A DNA stretch of 64,000 bases from the NCBI RefSeq assembly GCF_949987515.2, contig NC_082688.1, positions 105,317,893 to 105,381,892 of the forward strand, given 5' to 3'. This DNA comes from Delphinus delphis (lineage: Eukaryota > Chordata > Mammalia > Artiodactyla > Delphinidae). Made by a program: the position numbers and the translations under genes. The notes under the pieces were generated by a model. That model made no database searches. It saw nothing but the letters and a program-made list of their open reading frames with translations, and was not told where the DNA came from. Shown in pieces: positions 49,685-61,890 of this stretch. Position 1 is the first letter of the stretch. Each line of letters begins with the position of its first letter.

Positions 49685-50470
49685 TAAAACTTTCTTGGGA
49701 AAACTTCATTGAAATACAACATAGAGAAAAGTGTCCAGTTTAATGGCTTTTACAAAGTGAAGACACACATGTAACCACCATCCAGATCAAGATCAAGAAC
49801 AGTGCTGGTCACTTCATGGGCCTTACTCATCCTACCTCCAGTAATTAACCTCCTCCCTCCTAATGACAGATAACCACTATTCTGATTGTCATCCATATAC
49901 ATATATATAATTGTGTCTGTTTTTAAACTTTATGTAAATTGAATCATACAGTATTGTGCATGGCTTTTTTTACCTGTATGTGTGACTATTTTTGGCCAAC
50001 ATTATTTTTGTGAGATTTATCCATGTGACTTCATGTAGCAGTAGTTTTCCCTTTTTCTATTTGTTGTAGTAGTCTGTAGTAGAATACATAAATACCACAA
50101 TTTATGCATTTTCCTGTTGATGGGTATTTGAGTTGTTTCAAACTGGGGACTATGATTAGACAATGCTCATATAAGCCTTCCAGTACGAGTTTTTTGAACA
50201 TATTCTTTTGAGTATGTACACATTTCTGTGGGCTGTATACCAAGAAAAGAAATTGCTAGATCATATGGTATGCGTATGTTCAGCTTTAGTAGATATTGCC
50301 CAGTTGTTTCCCAAAGGGGCCCTGACACTTTACCCTTCCGTCAGCAATGAGAGTTTCATATATGCCCTGCCAACACTTGGAGTTGATGGCTTTTTGTTTG
50401 GTTTTCTATTGTTTGGTTTTGATGGCTATTTTAGAACATTGGTCTGCACAGTATCTTATTGTATGAATAT
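49685..50470 (-). mobile_element. Old L1ME-type 3' fragment
   Basis: 'cattgaaatacaacatagag', 'catgtaaccaccatccagat', 'ttgtgagatttatccatgtg', 'ttcctgttgatgggtatttg' and 'ctagatcatatggtatgcgt' are reverse-complement L1ME phrases. Confidence 0.75.
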
Positions 50471-50802
50471 ACCATAATTTACTCTCCTTTTGCTGGGCTT
50501 TTGCCCTCTTGCCCCACTATAGCACAGCCAGAACCTGGACACCTCTAATGTCTAGTAGACTCTGTGGTTTGTTCTATGTGTGATCTGACTGTTTGAGGAA
50601 GATTTAATACTGTAGGTAACAGAACCGATATATTTGGGGTTTTTTATTAGCAGATTTTCCTCAAATTCCCTCTCTTTTTGAGTAGTATGATACCAATGTA
50701 AGAATCCATGTAAAATGGTTTCATTTTGTTGACATGAAAATCAGTTTTGATTTCATGGTGGTACATGGTTGATTTCTTCACTCTTGTTAAAAACTCATGT
50801 GA

Positions 50803-51050
50803 GGGCTTCCCTGGTGGCACAGTGGTTAATAATCCACCTGCCAATGCAGGGGACACGGGTTCGAGCCCTGGTCCAGGAAGATCCTACATGCCACAGAGCA
50901 ACTAAGCCCGTGCACCACAACTACTTAGCCTGCGCTCTAGAGTCCGGAGCCACGACTACTGAGGCCTGCGCGCCTAGAGCCCGGGCTCTGCAACAAGAGA
51001 AGCCACCGCAATGAGAAACCCGTGCACCACAACGCCGCCAAAAAAACCCA
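50803..51050 (+). mobile_element. tRNA-derived SINE, long variant, sense
   Basis: Head GGGCTTCCCTGGTGGCACAG, B box GGTTCGAGCCC, then a different 3' body ('gtgcaccacaactacttagc', 'gcgctctagagtccggagcc'). This is the same variant as 15379-15655 and 63900-64000. AAAACTCATGTGA and AAAAGTCATGTGA flank it. Confidence 0.9.
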
Positions 51051-52542
51051 AAAAGTCATGTGAAAAATAGTATAATGTTTGAAACTAGACTTTTGGTGAA
51101 AGTATTGCTAAACATGGCCAATTTAATTATACTGAATAATTTGCATTCTCTTAGAACAAGCATACAGAGATAGCTGCCAGCACCTGTATCACATAGATCT
51201 TCAATCCATTGAAAAACTGCTGTGTGAATGATTTGAGAATATAATCTCTTCGGTTTTGGAAAGACTCTTTGAATTTCACCCTTTGAAAGTGAAAGGTGTT
51301 TCCAATCAGAGAACCATGCTTCTCAGCCCAACTTTTAACAAAACTGCCCTCCCCCATTTCTGCAAATTTTCTTTTAACGTAGGTTTTTAAAAGTACAGAA
51401 GCTAGGGGCTTGGTTTTAATGAGTTAAATGTGATAACCAGACCTCCTGGTTCTTCTTATGTTAGGGGGCGTGATTACTTCATGATAACCACTCTTTCTGT
51501 TGTGAGTTACAGCTTTAAACAGGTGCTGGCACAGGTGGTATTCATTACTATCCAGTTACCATAAGTAATTCCTTGGGAGAGTTTATATACTGTTAACCCT
51601 CTATGGTAGCTGAATGGTCTTTTGGAAAGTGCCTTATGGGTGTATAAGACAGTTTTACATTTCCTATTATTCTTTGCTTTTGCCAGTTGTATGTTGAATT
51701 ATTCATTTTGGAATAGCTATAATGACCAGAAGAAGCATGTTATTCTCATACTCTAGTAAGTTTTAGACATGCTTTTTTACCTTCCACATGGAGGTCTTTC
51801 AATTTCTTATTTATTGCTTTCAAGAACTTGTTAGTAATAGCTGAAAACTACTGCTTTGTATTGTATTCAGTGTTTCGTTAAGTCTGTTAGAAGAACATCT
51901 TTACCTCTTGAGATTTCTTAAGAGGTCCTATTGTAGCATAACTCTAAAAGTCTTCCAACTGTTAGCTATCTATACTAATGAGCCTGAAAATTAATTAACA
52001 AATGAGTTAGCCTGAATGAATTAACAAATAATCCAGAAATCTTATTGAAGAGAGTATTTTTCAATGACCTCTCCTTTCCCAGCCCCTCAATCTTTTTATC
52101 AGTATCAATAATGAGCAGCAAAATGTGCTGGCTTGATTTTTTTTCTTCCAAATATCTGGTAAAAGTTCTAATGTTCTAAACCAGGATCGGGGTGGAGGTG
52201 GTGATGGTGGTTGAAGGAGCACAAACTTAATCAACTTCTGACAACTGTTATTTAGATAGCTCTTCATTTATCTCACATTCATGAACCTGGTTTAGAGATT
52301 AATTTAGAGACCATTTTTAAGTCTTGGTAAATAAAATGCTTTGACCTCTTATAGATCATTTCTGAATATATCCTTGCAGTCAGCTTTTACAAGGAAGCCC
52401 AATATTAAAAGCCTTGCTCAAGTTGCAGCTTCCTTATAGAATTAACAGAGAATAAAGTACCCAATAACCTAGAACCAACAGATCCCTCATTAACTTCCCT
52501 GTAATTGCAGTATCCACAGCAGCTGTTTCTCTTTCTCCACAG

Positions 52543-52653
52543 GTATCAGTCAGAGCCGGATCTCTCACTGGCTGTTGCAGCAGGGATCAGACCTGAGTGA
52601 ACAGAAGAAAAGAGCGTTTTACCGATGGTATCAGCTTGAAAAGACAAACCCTG
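52543..52653 (+). CDS. HMBOX1: HMBOX1 coding exon 4 (residues 196-232)
   Basis: Acceptor CTTTCTCCACAG at 52542; donor CCTG|GTAAAT at 52654. The 111-base exon encodes ISQSRISHWLLQQGSDLSEQ and KKRAFYRWYQLEKTNP. This is the recognition-helix end of the atypical POU-specific domain, with the SQSRISHWL motif also found in HNF1-type proteins, followed by a basic Lys-Lys-Arg stretch. It begins and ends in phase 1, so skipping it would keep frame but delete 37 residues of the DNA-binding domain. Confidence 0.96.
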
Positions 52654-54029
52654 GTAAATATTTTTTCCTTTTTTTATTGCATCTGAAATGGGACAGATAT
52701 AAATTAATTACTTTATTGACTCCATAATTGGATTCCATTCCACTCCATAGTGTTCCTTGGTTTGTCTTCCCCAAGGTAGTTTCATACTTTACTGTTGTTC
52801 CTTTATGCCAAAGAACACTCTCAACTGTAAAACCTAAGCCCTGATTGTACCAATTTTTAGCTTAGTGTCTAATATTATCTAGTCATTTTCACTACTTCCT
52901 CCAAGGTGCCTCTTTGTTTTCCAGGTTATATGACATTTCTAACCGTAATTTGAAAGAAAGGTCATGATAGTCAGTAGCCAGTTTTTTTTTCCCTCACCTA
53001 TAGGTATTGGTACATATAAGATTCCATACCTGGTTTTATATGTGTTTTTGTAAATCTTGTTTTAGTTAGTAATATAAATTTAATACTTTTATTTTGTTCA
53101 TGCTATACCATATCCAATGATTTCTGCTAATGATTTTCTCTTTCTAATTCTAATTTTGGGTAATGAATGTGTCTTTGGACTTTAGGGTGAAGCTGCCCTG
53201 TTGACTTTGGGGGCAGCATTAGGTTGGAAAATAGACTGAAATCTTTAAAAAGATCACAAAAACCTTTGTGTCAGAAGTTGCCAGGAAGAGGCAAGATCTA
53301 TTGCAGGATGCTTTTAATGGTGGTATATAAGTAAAATCTGAAGTTCGTGATGGACTCCCTCAATCTACACATTACACAGACTGGTGGCAGTGAGATCTGT
53401 CTCAAGTTTAACCTTGTGATTGAACTATCTTCTGTAGTACTACAGCATTAAAGCCTTTGCTTACAGACTAAATTATCAATTCGAATATCGAGTATTGAAG
53501 GCTCTTAGCTAATAATAGCATTGGCTCTGAGGTAGAAATAATGTTATAGAGACATATTTGTGTGTGTGTATCTGTGGTTAGATTTTTTTTCCCCAAAGAT
53601 CACTTTGAAAGGCTCAGGCAGACAAAACAGAACAGACTGTATCAATCTCTTCGCAATGAATTTTTTAATCTACCCAGCCCCCCATTTTTTATATTTCAGA
53701 TATACAGAAAAATTAAAAGACCAGCACAGCTAACACCTGTTTATCCTCTTCGTAGATACAATAATTGTTAACATTTTGCTATATTTGTTTTTCCCTATAA
53801 AATAAATAAATGAATAAATTTTAAAATGTATGTATGTGTGTATACAAACACATACTCTTTCTCTCTTTAGCATTCGTCTCCTGAAAAAAGGGTAATCGCC
53901 TACATAACCACAGCCCCTACAATCACATCTAAGAAAATTAATTTTAATTCCGTAATAACACCTAATATTCAGTCCATATTCACATTTCTTTGGTTGTTGC
54001 AAGAATGTCTTTGTAACTTTTTTTAGAAT

Positions 54030-54240
54030 TTTTTAATTGAAGTATAGTTGATTTACAATATTATGTTAGTTTCAGCTGTACAGCAAAGTGATTCAATTAT
54101 ATATATTTTTTCAGATTATTTTCCATTATAGGTTATTACAAGATATTGAATATAGTTCCCTGTACTATACAGTAAATCCTTGTTGCTTATATATTTTATG
54201 TATAGTACTTTGTATCTGTTAATCCTGTACTCCTGATTTA
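54030..54240 (-). mobile_element. 5'-truncated L1 tail
   Basis: 'taattgaagtatagttgatt', 'gttagtttcagctgtacagc', 'ttccctgtactatacagtaa' and 'atccttgttgcttatatatt' are artiodactyl/cetacean L1 3' end phrases on the minus strand. Confidence 0.75.
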
Positions 54241-54539
54241 TCAGCTTTTGTTTTCATTAAATAGTATGTGATTTAGGTTGACAGATTGGAATTTGTTATG
54301 TCTCTTTAGAGTCTTAAAACTAGTCACTTAAAATTTTTCTTTCATGACATAAACTTTTTAAACCATGTCTCACGTTCTGGGCTTTTCTATATCCTCGTAG
54401 TGTCGACTAACTTGTTCTTCTATAGCCTGTGTATTTCACATACACTGGAAGTTAGGATTAGAGGCTTGATTAGATTCAGGTTAAATAGTTTTTGACAAGA
54501 GTACTTCATTGATTGTTTAGGGAGGACATTTACTAATGG

Positions 54540-54710
54540 CTGCAGTTAACTTCGAAACACATCAAGATAAAATGAATAGGGAGATGGATATGTGATAAAC
54601 TAGGTATAGTAAAATATTAGATGGTATGGGTACAGATTTTCACTATAAAATTCTTTCATTGTTGCTGTATGTTTGAAATTTTTCACAATAAAACATTGGG
54701 GCAAAATGCT
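54540..54710 (+). mobile_element. L1M 3' tail
   Basis: 'gaaacacatcaagataaaat', 'gaatagggagatggatatgt' and 'tttgaaatttttcacaataa' parallel the 3' end seen at 8090-8260 (same old family). Confidence 0.7.
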
Positions 54711-55304
54711 TTGTAGGTAATGTATACCTCACGTTACCACATGTCAAGAGGCATGTAGTGTCAGGTGGTAGCACTACTCATTTGCTAAGTTTGATTGTTT
54801 GTTAAAGTGGTGGCCACCAGATCCTATTTTTGCAGCTTTTAAATAATCTGTAGGGCATTACTTTGCCGCTGGATGAATAGCCTTTTCTGCAACAAGCTTT
54901 GCCAGTGGTCTTAGCGTCCATTGATGATGCTCACCTGAATCAGTTATTCTGATGGGGGATTGCAAAATGGTGATGATGTAATCTACCATTCCTTCAATAT
55001 TTACTAGCTGGCAGTTTTTCTACAAAGAGGAACTTCCATTTTTAGATATTTTTCTAATGATATCTAGATATACAGGCAAACCTATCAAAATAATGACTCT
55101 GTTGTTGCTGCCATTAGTTAAATGTTCTAAAACAGCACAGTTTAGTAGAAATATAATGCAAATGACATATGTAATTTAAATTATCTAGTAGCCACATTTT
55201 AAAAAGAAGAAATAGCTAAAATTAATTTTGATAATGTATCAATATTTATGCTTGTATTATCACTTCAACATTTAATCAACACTTCAAAAAATTACTGAGA
55301 GCTT

Positions 55305-55391
55305 TCCTTCTCTCTCTTCCTTCAGTCCTTCCTTTCTTCCTTTTTTTCTCTCTTTCTCTCTCTCTTTTTTTCCTTTTCTTTCTTTTTCTTT
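55305..55391. repeat. Polypyrimidine (CTTT/CTCT) tract
   Basis: About 85 bases almost purely C and T on the + strand, made of TTCC, CTTT and CTCT units. Confidence 0.85.
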
Positions 55392-56849
55392 GAAATACAA
55401 TGTGTATTTTACACTTAAAGCACATGCCATCTGCAATCAGCCAAATTTCAAGTGCTCAATAACCACGTGTGGCTAGCGGCTACCATATAGGACAGCGCAG
55501 TCTAAAGACTCATGTTGAGGCAACACTTCCATCTGAGCTCTAAGCAGTCTTCCCAAAGAGCTGACTTCTCCCGTGACTCACAGCAGAGCAAATCAGATGG
55601 AAAGGAACAAAAACTTGGCACTTGGTCTGTTTAATAGAGCAGCTTAGGCTATGATATTGATAACAAGAGTTGGGCTAGGTAAATCAGGAACTGTGCCCAA
55701 GGGCTTCATAAACCTGGTCACATGCCAGCAATTGGCTACCAGGGGGAGTATCAGAGGGATTGTTAAGATGTTCCAAAATATATACAGCAGAGCAATGAAG
55801 AATTTGAAAGACAAACACAAATCTAACTGTGCCAGGTAATCAGCCTCCATAAGAGAAGGGATTTTTGTCTCTTGGATTTGGCACTTAGATCAGTGCCTGA
55901 CATGTAATCTAATCATAGCTGGTAAAGCTAAATTACCACACTGGATTTCAGGGCTGGACTTCAATCTCAGACAGGGACTGGGATACCAGGAAAATGAATT
56001 CATTACAAGCAGGAAGGCGGACTATCATGTCGGCATTGTTGTAGCTGATCTGACAGCACTGCCGACTGTGGAATACTACTATTGGAATCCAGTTTTAACA
56101 GGAAAATGGGAAAGGGCTAACAGCATTCATCCAGCTGTTAATTAGCAGGTGTTTTTTTCTTTAAGGATATAGTGCCTCCTCCTTTTAACAGTAAGTACCC
56201 CTAATTATATGCATTTGCTTTTCTATGAAGTTGGATTACCAACTGTCCCCCTGTAAAAGGACTTCCTAATTTTTATTTAAGAATCAAATCCATTCTAGTT
56301 CTGAGTTCTTTCTAGCTTCCTAGTCCAGTTCTTTGTAGTCTAGTATCTAGTTTTCTGTAGGATGTAATTCAGAGTTAGCTGAAAAGAAGGGGATAAGTTT
56401 GTAATTGTCCAATTGGTCCTTTTTGTTGCATCAACAGTAATTGGATATTACCAGTTGAAATTTAAATTTTTAAGTTTTTCTTTGCACTTTCACCTTTATT
56501 AAAAGAGCTAATATGGTATAGAATTTTTTCTAGATAAATGCAGTTTTATTGAGTTTAAAATAACCCTTGGTTTTAGCTAAAGAATTTATTCTTATTTCAT
56601 GGACACTTTGGAACTATTATATGATGATAGTTCCAAATTAATATTGTGTGATAAGATGCACTAACATTACATTAGCATCTAAGAATACCTTATCCAGTGT
56701 CTAGTCAGTATTCACTTTTATATAATACATCAGAATTTTCTTTGCAAGTCATTGCAGAGGTGATTGGAATCCAACTAAATGTCCCTCAGTCGAGAAGTGG
56801 TTAAATAAATTATGGTATATCTGTATAATGGAATACTGTGGAGGCTATA

Positions 56850-56853
<4 letters not shown>

Positions 56854-56880
<27 letters not shown>

Positions 56881-57071
56881 GCGGTACATGGGCTGCTCAC
56901 CGTTGCGGCCCCTCCCGCCGCGGAGCACAGGCTCCGGACGCTCAGGCCCAGCGGCCGCGGCCCATGGGCCCAGCCGCTCTGCGGTATGTGGGATCCTCCC
57001 AGACCGGGTCACGAACCCGTGCCCCCCGCATCGGCAGGCAGACTCCCAACCACTGAGCCACCAGGGAAGCC
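56854..57071 (-). mobile_element. Cetacean-type tRNA SINE with 9-bp TSD
   Basis: T-run, GCGGTACATGGGCTGC, 'gcggccgcggcccatggg', end CCACCAGGGAAGCC. CTATATAGC is found at 56845-56853 and 57072-57080. It is richer in CpG than its neighbours. Confidence 0.93.
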
Positions 57072-57197
57072 CTATATAGCAATTTTTTTAAAGGTGGCTT
57101 TATATGAATTGAATTTATATGTAGGAATATCAAATTCATCAGTGAATAAAGTAAGGTAGAAAACAGTGGATATAGTATATTGCCATTTATGTAGGGA

Positions 57198-57199
<2 letters not shown>

Positions 57200-57245
<46 letters not shown>
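57200..57245. repeat. CA microsatellite, 23 units
   Basis: An uninterrupted (CA)23 run, the longest pure dinucleotide tract in the window; a good candidate for length polymorphism. Confidence 0.95.
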
Positions 57246-57247
<2 letters not shown>

Positions 57248-58932
57248 TTATATAAACTTGGAACATCTCTGGAAGGGTATATTAGGAACTGATAAGAATA
57301 GCTCTGTGGCGGAGAACTGAGAGAAGGGGAGGATGGGAGTGGCAGGGACACTGTTAACTATGTAACCTTTTGGTGTCTTTCTAAATTTTATTCCATGCAC
57401 TTGTGTTGTATATTCCAAAAATACATATAAAGTGTAATGAATATAAGAGAGGGAGGGAGGCAAAGAGGGAGAGAGGCAAAAAAAGAAATTAATCTACCTT
57501 GTTAATAGCTTTTAAGATATAAAACAACTGAAGAACCTAGGTTTACATAGTTCAGACCTGCTTTTGAGAGGCAGTTAGGTAGAGAAATTAAGATGTCAGT
57601 GATTTTTATCGATAGTTCTTTTATTTCATGTTTTTTCTCTGTCCAGGACAGATAGCTCATTGGAAGAAATGTAAATGGTACCATCACTTTGCATATATTC
57701 TGAGAAAAAATGCAAAATTAAGGACACTCACACGGTGAAAAAGTACTTTTTTTTCCCTCTAAATTTAAGCATTTAGAAAAAAAACAAAAAGTATTTGTAC
57801 ATTCTGTGCCTTTATCCCTGGGCTCAGAGCATTTCTCTCTGTATACGTTGATTGATGTTCTTCTCTTTTTCAACCTCTTCACTCTGGATCCATTTGAATA
57901 GGTTTTTCTAGTCTCTCTTTTAGTGGACTCAGCAAGAAAAATAATAGAGTGCATATTTAGGTTATTTTTACTGATAATCCTATAGATACAGTGTAGTTCT
58001 CTGCTAAACAGACCAATCACCAGAATTTCCCAGCATAATCTAAAGCCTGCCAAGGCTTATGAATAAAATAGGCTGATGGAAACTGATCAAATACATTTTA
58101 TCTTGCTTCTTATGAAAACATTTACAAGAAAATGCCTATTTTTAAAAAGCAGTGAGTACTAAATTCAGTATGGTTGATATCAAGAGCCCCTTTATTTAAT
58201 CAAATTAAGCTCAACAGTCCTCTCTCTTGTCTAATTTAAACATTACTATAGCAGACAGGGTTTGATGAGTTCTTCTTGGCTCATGGCGGTGATTCTGCAT
58301 ATTTCTAAATTAAACAATTAAATAAAGTTTGCACATGAAGTAAATTTGGAGAGCAGAGTATGCCTCCTCCCTTCACTGTTGCAGGGAGTAGAGCCTCAGG
58401 GAAATCATGTTTATGATGTGGGGGAAGATGAAAAATTACTTTTGGAGAAGCTAGTGTCTATGAATGGAGCAGTAATAACATGCTTGTAGTCATTCTTTTA
58501 TTAGCTGATTGGCAAAGGCTCACCCAAAAGTAACCCTGATAAGCAAGAAAATGATTATAGATGCAAAGAGAACAGTTACCAAAATGTTAAAATCTATCAG
58601 CAAATTAGGAAGAGTTTTGTTTTCTCTGGGTTTAGATCTGCTAGATAAATCTGCAATATTTTGTCTTAATGGGGACCCAGATATAATGTGGAGAAAAAAA
58701 CGTTTCTGTAGAGAACACAGGTAACACGCTTCCTATAGGGAAGAAAATAGTGGGTTCTTTAGCCAATCTAGAATTTTACTTCAGAGGGATTTAAATTCTT
58801 ACATACATTGTTCCTGCATAATTGTGAACCCATTCTTGGGTTATTCATTGCTCTCCATCTGTTTCAACCAAAGCAAGAGGAACAGGTTTCTAGAACAAAT
58901 CTGTTGTAGTGTTTCCAGAGTTTTTCTTGTGC

Positions 58933-59067
58933 TTTTTTTTTTTTTTTTTTTTTTTTTTTTGCCACGCGGCTTGCGGGATCTTAGTTCCCCAAACAGGGAT
59001 CGAACCCATGCCCTCGGCAGTGAAAACGCAGAGTCCTAACCACTGGACCACCGGGTAATTAATTCCC
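58933..59067 (-). mobile_element. tRNA-derived SINE (short variant)
   Basis: T28 then GCCACGCGGCTTGCGGGATC, reverse B box GGGATCGAACCC, 'agagtcctaaccactggacc' and a disturbed end ('ccgggtaattaattccc'). Confidence 0.88.
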
Positions 59068-59082
59068 TCTTCTGCTATTTTT

Positions 59083-59292
59083 TTTTTTTTTTTTTTTTTT
59101 GCGGTACGCGGGCCTCTCACTGTTGTGGCCTCTCCCGTTGCGGAGCACAGGCTCCGGACGCGCAGGCTCAGCGGCCATGGCTCACGGGCCCAGCCGCTCC
59201 GCGGCATGTGGGATCTTCCCAGACCGTGGCACAAACCCGTGTCCCCTGCATCGGCAGGCGGACTCTCAACCACTGCGCCACCAGGGAAGCCC
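59083..59292 (-). mobile_element. Cetacean-type tRNA SINE with 15-bp TSD
   Basis: T-run, GCGGTACGCGGGCC, 'gcggccatggctcacggg', end CCACCAGGGAAGCCC. TCTTCTGCTATTTTT is identical at 59068-59082 and 59293-59307. Confidence 0.94.
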
Positions 59293-60221
59293 TCTTCTGC
59301 TATTTTTAAATACTACTACATTGAAAAAGAAAAAGGAACAAGACAAAAACCTCAAAAGAAATATGATAATATTATGTTTCAAATTAAGTATGTTTACAAG
59401 TTTGAAATTATTAAGAGTTTCCACCTTCTATGCATAAATTGCCTTGATTTCTTTTAAAGTAACCAGGCCATTACTTACTTCTCTCTCTTCTTTTTTTTCC
59501 TCCTTCCCTCTCTCCCCCTTTCTTTGACTTCCTGACCAATTTTATTTCATCTAAGTTTCCTTTTTATAGAAAACCTGGACAATACAGGATATTGTAAAGA
59601 AGCATAGTTATATTACCAATAAACCCTAATACCAGGGAAGAACCATTATTATCAGTTGGCTCATTTCCTTCAACCTCATGACTCAGTTAAGATTCTTTGT
59701 ATTCTTTGTTTTATTTGTGGCCATTTATCACTCTAAGAAAGCATGCCATAGTTACAGATATGGCCTACTAGTAGCAACTTACTGACGTATTTCTCACCCT
59801 CCACCCAATGAAGCCCTGAAACCCTCTATCCTTTTACCAGAGCCAGACCTTGGATGAGAGGACCTGGCTGCCTTAACCAGGTCATTTCTGCCTCTGTCTT
59901 TATTAGCCATGGTAGCAAGTTTGTCTCCGTTTTGGACCTTTTATCATGGCTGTAGAATAAAGCTTATATAATCTAGCTTAGGTAGATTCCAGAGCCCTCA
60001 TTATACTGTCAATCCTGCTTGCATCCCGAAAAGTACCAAAACAAGGAGTTTGAAACCCTCTAGACCCATAGTTACTTCTTACGCCTAAATTTGTTAACTT
60101 TGAATTGAGCCCAGACCTAATTGCCAAGTTATTTTGGCAGAATGGAACCCTCTTTCTTGAACTACCTAAAGAAAGGTTTCAGTTTAGAGTTTCATAGTGT
60201 GTAGGACAGGAATTTTTTAAA

Positions 60222-60400
60222 TCAGGGGTTAGCAAACTCTTCCTGTAAAGGGCCAGATAGTAAATATTTTAAGCTTTGCAAGCTGTGTGGTCTCTGTCAC
60301 AGCTACGCAACTCTGCACTATAGTACCAAAAAGAGACAATATGTAAATGAACGAGTGTGGCTGTGTGGCAGTGTGGCAGAAGACCAGAATGTGCCACACC
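60222..60400 (+). mobile_element. MER5-like (Charlie) hAT remnant
   Basis: 'caggggttagcaaactcttc', 'ctgtaaagggccagatagta' and 'ggtctctgtcacagctac' are the left part of a MER5-type element. The right terminus is degraded. Confidence 0.82.
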
Positions 60401-60519
60401 TTTTAAGCCAGTAGGTCTCTAATGTGTCGGTGACACACTTGCCTATTTGAGGAAGAGGTCAGATATTTACTTTACATCACACATGACGGGAAATCATATA
60501 TCTATGAAGAGTTCAAACA

Positions 60520-60860
60520 AAAGTAAAAACTATAAAAGTATTCTGAGTTATATAAAATGCATTGACCATAAAAGAACAGATTAACAGATTTGACTGTACA
60601 AAAATTAAGATCTCGAAACATCATAAATAAAAAGATGAATGAAAAGCTGGAGAAAAATAGTTGCAATCTATATGACTAGCAATTGGTATGGTATCTACAC
60701 ACAAATAAGAGGAATAACTCAAAAGAAAAAAGGACAAAAGATATAAATTCACAAGAGAAGTAATTGTCAGAAACAGGAAAAGATGCTCATTCTTACTAAT
60801 AGTGAAATCGTTATATAGTAAAGAGAATTTTTTGTCTGCCAAATTTATAAATGTGAATAA
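60520..60860 (+). mobile_element. Old L1M ORF2 fragment
   Basis: 'cattgaccataaaagaacag', 'gacaaaagatataaattcac' and 'aaaagatgctcattcttact' follow sense L1 ORF2. No frame. Confidence 0.65.
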
Positions 60861-60900
60861 TTAATAACACTTATAATACTCAGTGTGTCAGGGAATTGGG

Positions 60901-60950
60901 GAGGTGGTTGTGATGTCTTATACAACTGGAGGTGGTTGTGATGTCTTATA
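60901..60950. repeat. 28-bp direct duplication
   Basis: GAGGTGGTTGTGATGTCTTA plus TA occurs at 60901-60922 and again at 60929-60950 with a 6-base spacer. Confidence 0.95.
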
Positions 60951-61890
60951 TTAGTTCCATATTATTGTGTAACAAATTACCCTACAGGTTACGAGCTGAA
61001 AACAGCAAACATTTATTATCTCACAATTTCTGTGGGTCAGGAATTCAGGAGCAGCTTAGCTAAGGAGGTTCTGGCTCAGAGTTCTCATGACACTGTAGTC
61101 GAGCTGTCAGCCAGGTCTGCAGTCACCAGGGCAGGACAGTCTGCTTCTAAGGTCACTCCCATGAGTCTTGGAAAGCCCCAGGTCGTTATTGCCTATTGGC
61201 CAGAGATAGCAGGTCCTTCACATGGGCCTGGCCATTGTCTTGCTGAGTGTTCTTGCTACATGGCAGCTAGTTTTCCCCTGAGCAAGTGATCTAAGAGCCA
61301 GAGCAGCAACACAGACACCACAGTGTATTCTACAGTCTAATCCCTGAAAGTGGCATATCATTACTTCTACCATATGTTATTGGTCACATAAACTAATCCT
61401 GGTACAACGAGGTGAATACCAGGAGTTGGCAATCCTTAGGAGCCACCTTGGAAGCTGGCTACCACACAACTATATTAGGGCTGTATGTCTAGGGCCTTAT
61501 TTCTGTCAGCTGGGTTCTACACTTCTCCACATGGTGTCTGCTGCAGCTAGAATGTCCAAACTGGCTTTTTTCCTCAAATGTCTGGCACCTGGGTGGGTTT
61601 CACAGGAGCACCTGGAGGCAGACTGGGCATCTTTCACTCCACGTGGCTAGCTTTGGCTTCCTTACAACATCGTGGTCTCAGGGTAGTCATACTTCTTATA
61701 TGGCAGCTGGCTTCCCCCAGAACCAGCATTCCAGGAGATCTAGTCAGAAGTTGCAAAGCTTCTTATGACCTAGCCTCAAACTATGTCCATGTTGTCAAAA
61801 GGCGTCACAGGACCAGCTCAGATTCAGCGGCATGATTACCAGGAGGTGTGACTTATTGTGAAGGGCCATCCTTGGAACCTATCCCAGGGA
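60950..61890 (+). mobile_element. Medium-reiterated mammalian repeat, one and a half to two copies
   Basis: 60950-61430 starts near 'ttccatattattgtgtaaca' with 'tctgtgggtcaggaattcag' and 'acatggcagctagttttccc'. 61435-61890 repeats the second half of that order ('atatggcagctggcttcccc'). Same family as 45580-46060; class not assigned. Confidence 0.6.

Larger units (their letters stand above)
25304..52542 (+). other. HMBOX1: HMBOX1 intron between coding exons 3 and 4 (27.2 kb)
   Basis: GTAAGA donor at 25304, CTCTTTCTCCACAG acceptor at 52542. It consists mainly of L1 pieces of several ages in both orientations, six SINEs, DNA transposon relics, MIRs and the 200-N gap. Stretches where I see nothing definite include 25310-27000, 27800-29380 (weak L2-like sequence near 27560-27790), 30460-31830, 34420-35340, 47600-48850 (old repeat-like, unnamed) and 51070-52540. 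No open frame in these is longer than chance or resembles a known protein. Confidence 0.85.
56750..57435 (+). mobile_element. Old L1M fragment, split by a SINE
   Basis: 'ccaactaaatgtccctcagt', 'ttaaataaattatggtatat', 'ataatggaatactgtggagg' and, after the SINE and CA run, 'taactatgtaaccttttggt' are sense L1M end phrases. Confidence 0.75.

Noticed and set aside
57200..57245. CRISPR-like or tandem array
   Set aside because: It is a simple CA microsatellite; there are no spaced direct repeats of 25-40 bases in the window, and the DNA is mammalian.
61032..61835. Plus-strand ORFs of 74-85 codons
   Set aside because: They fall in a medium-reiterated repeat with another copy at 45580-46060.
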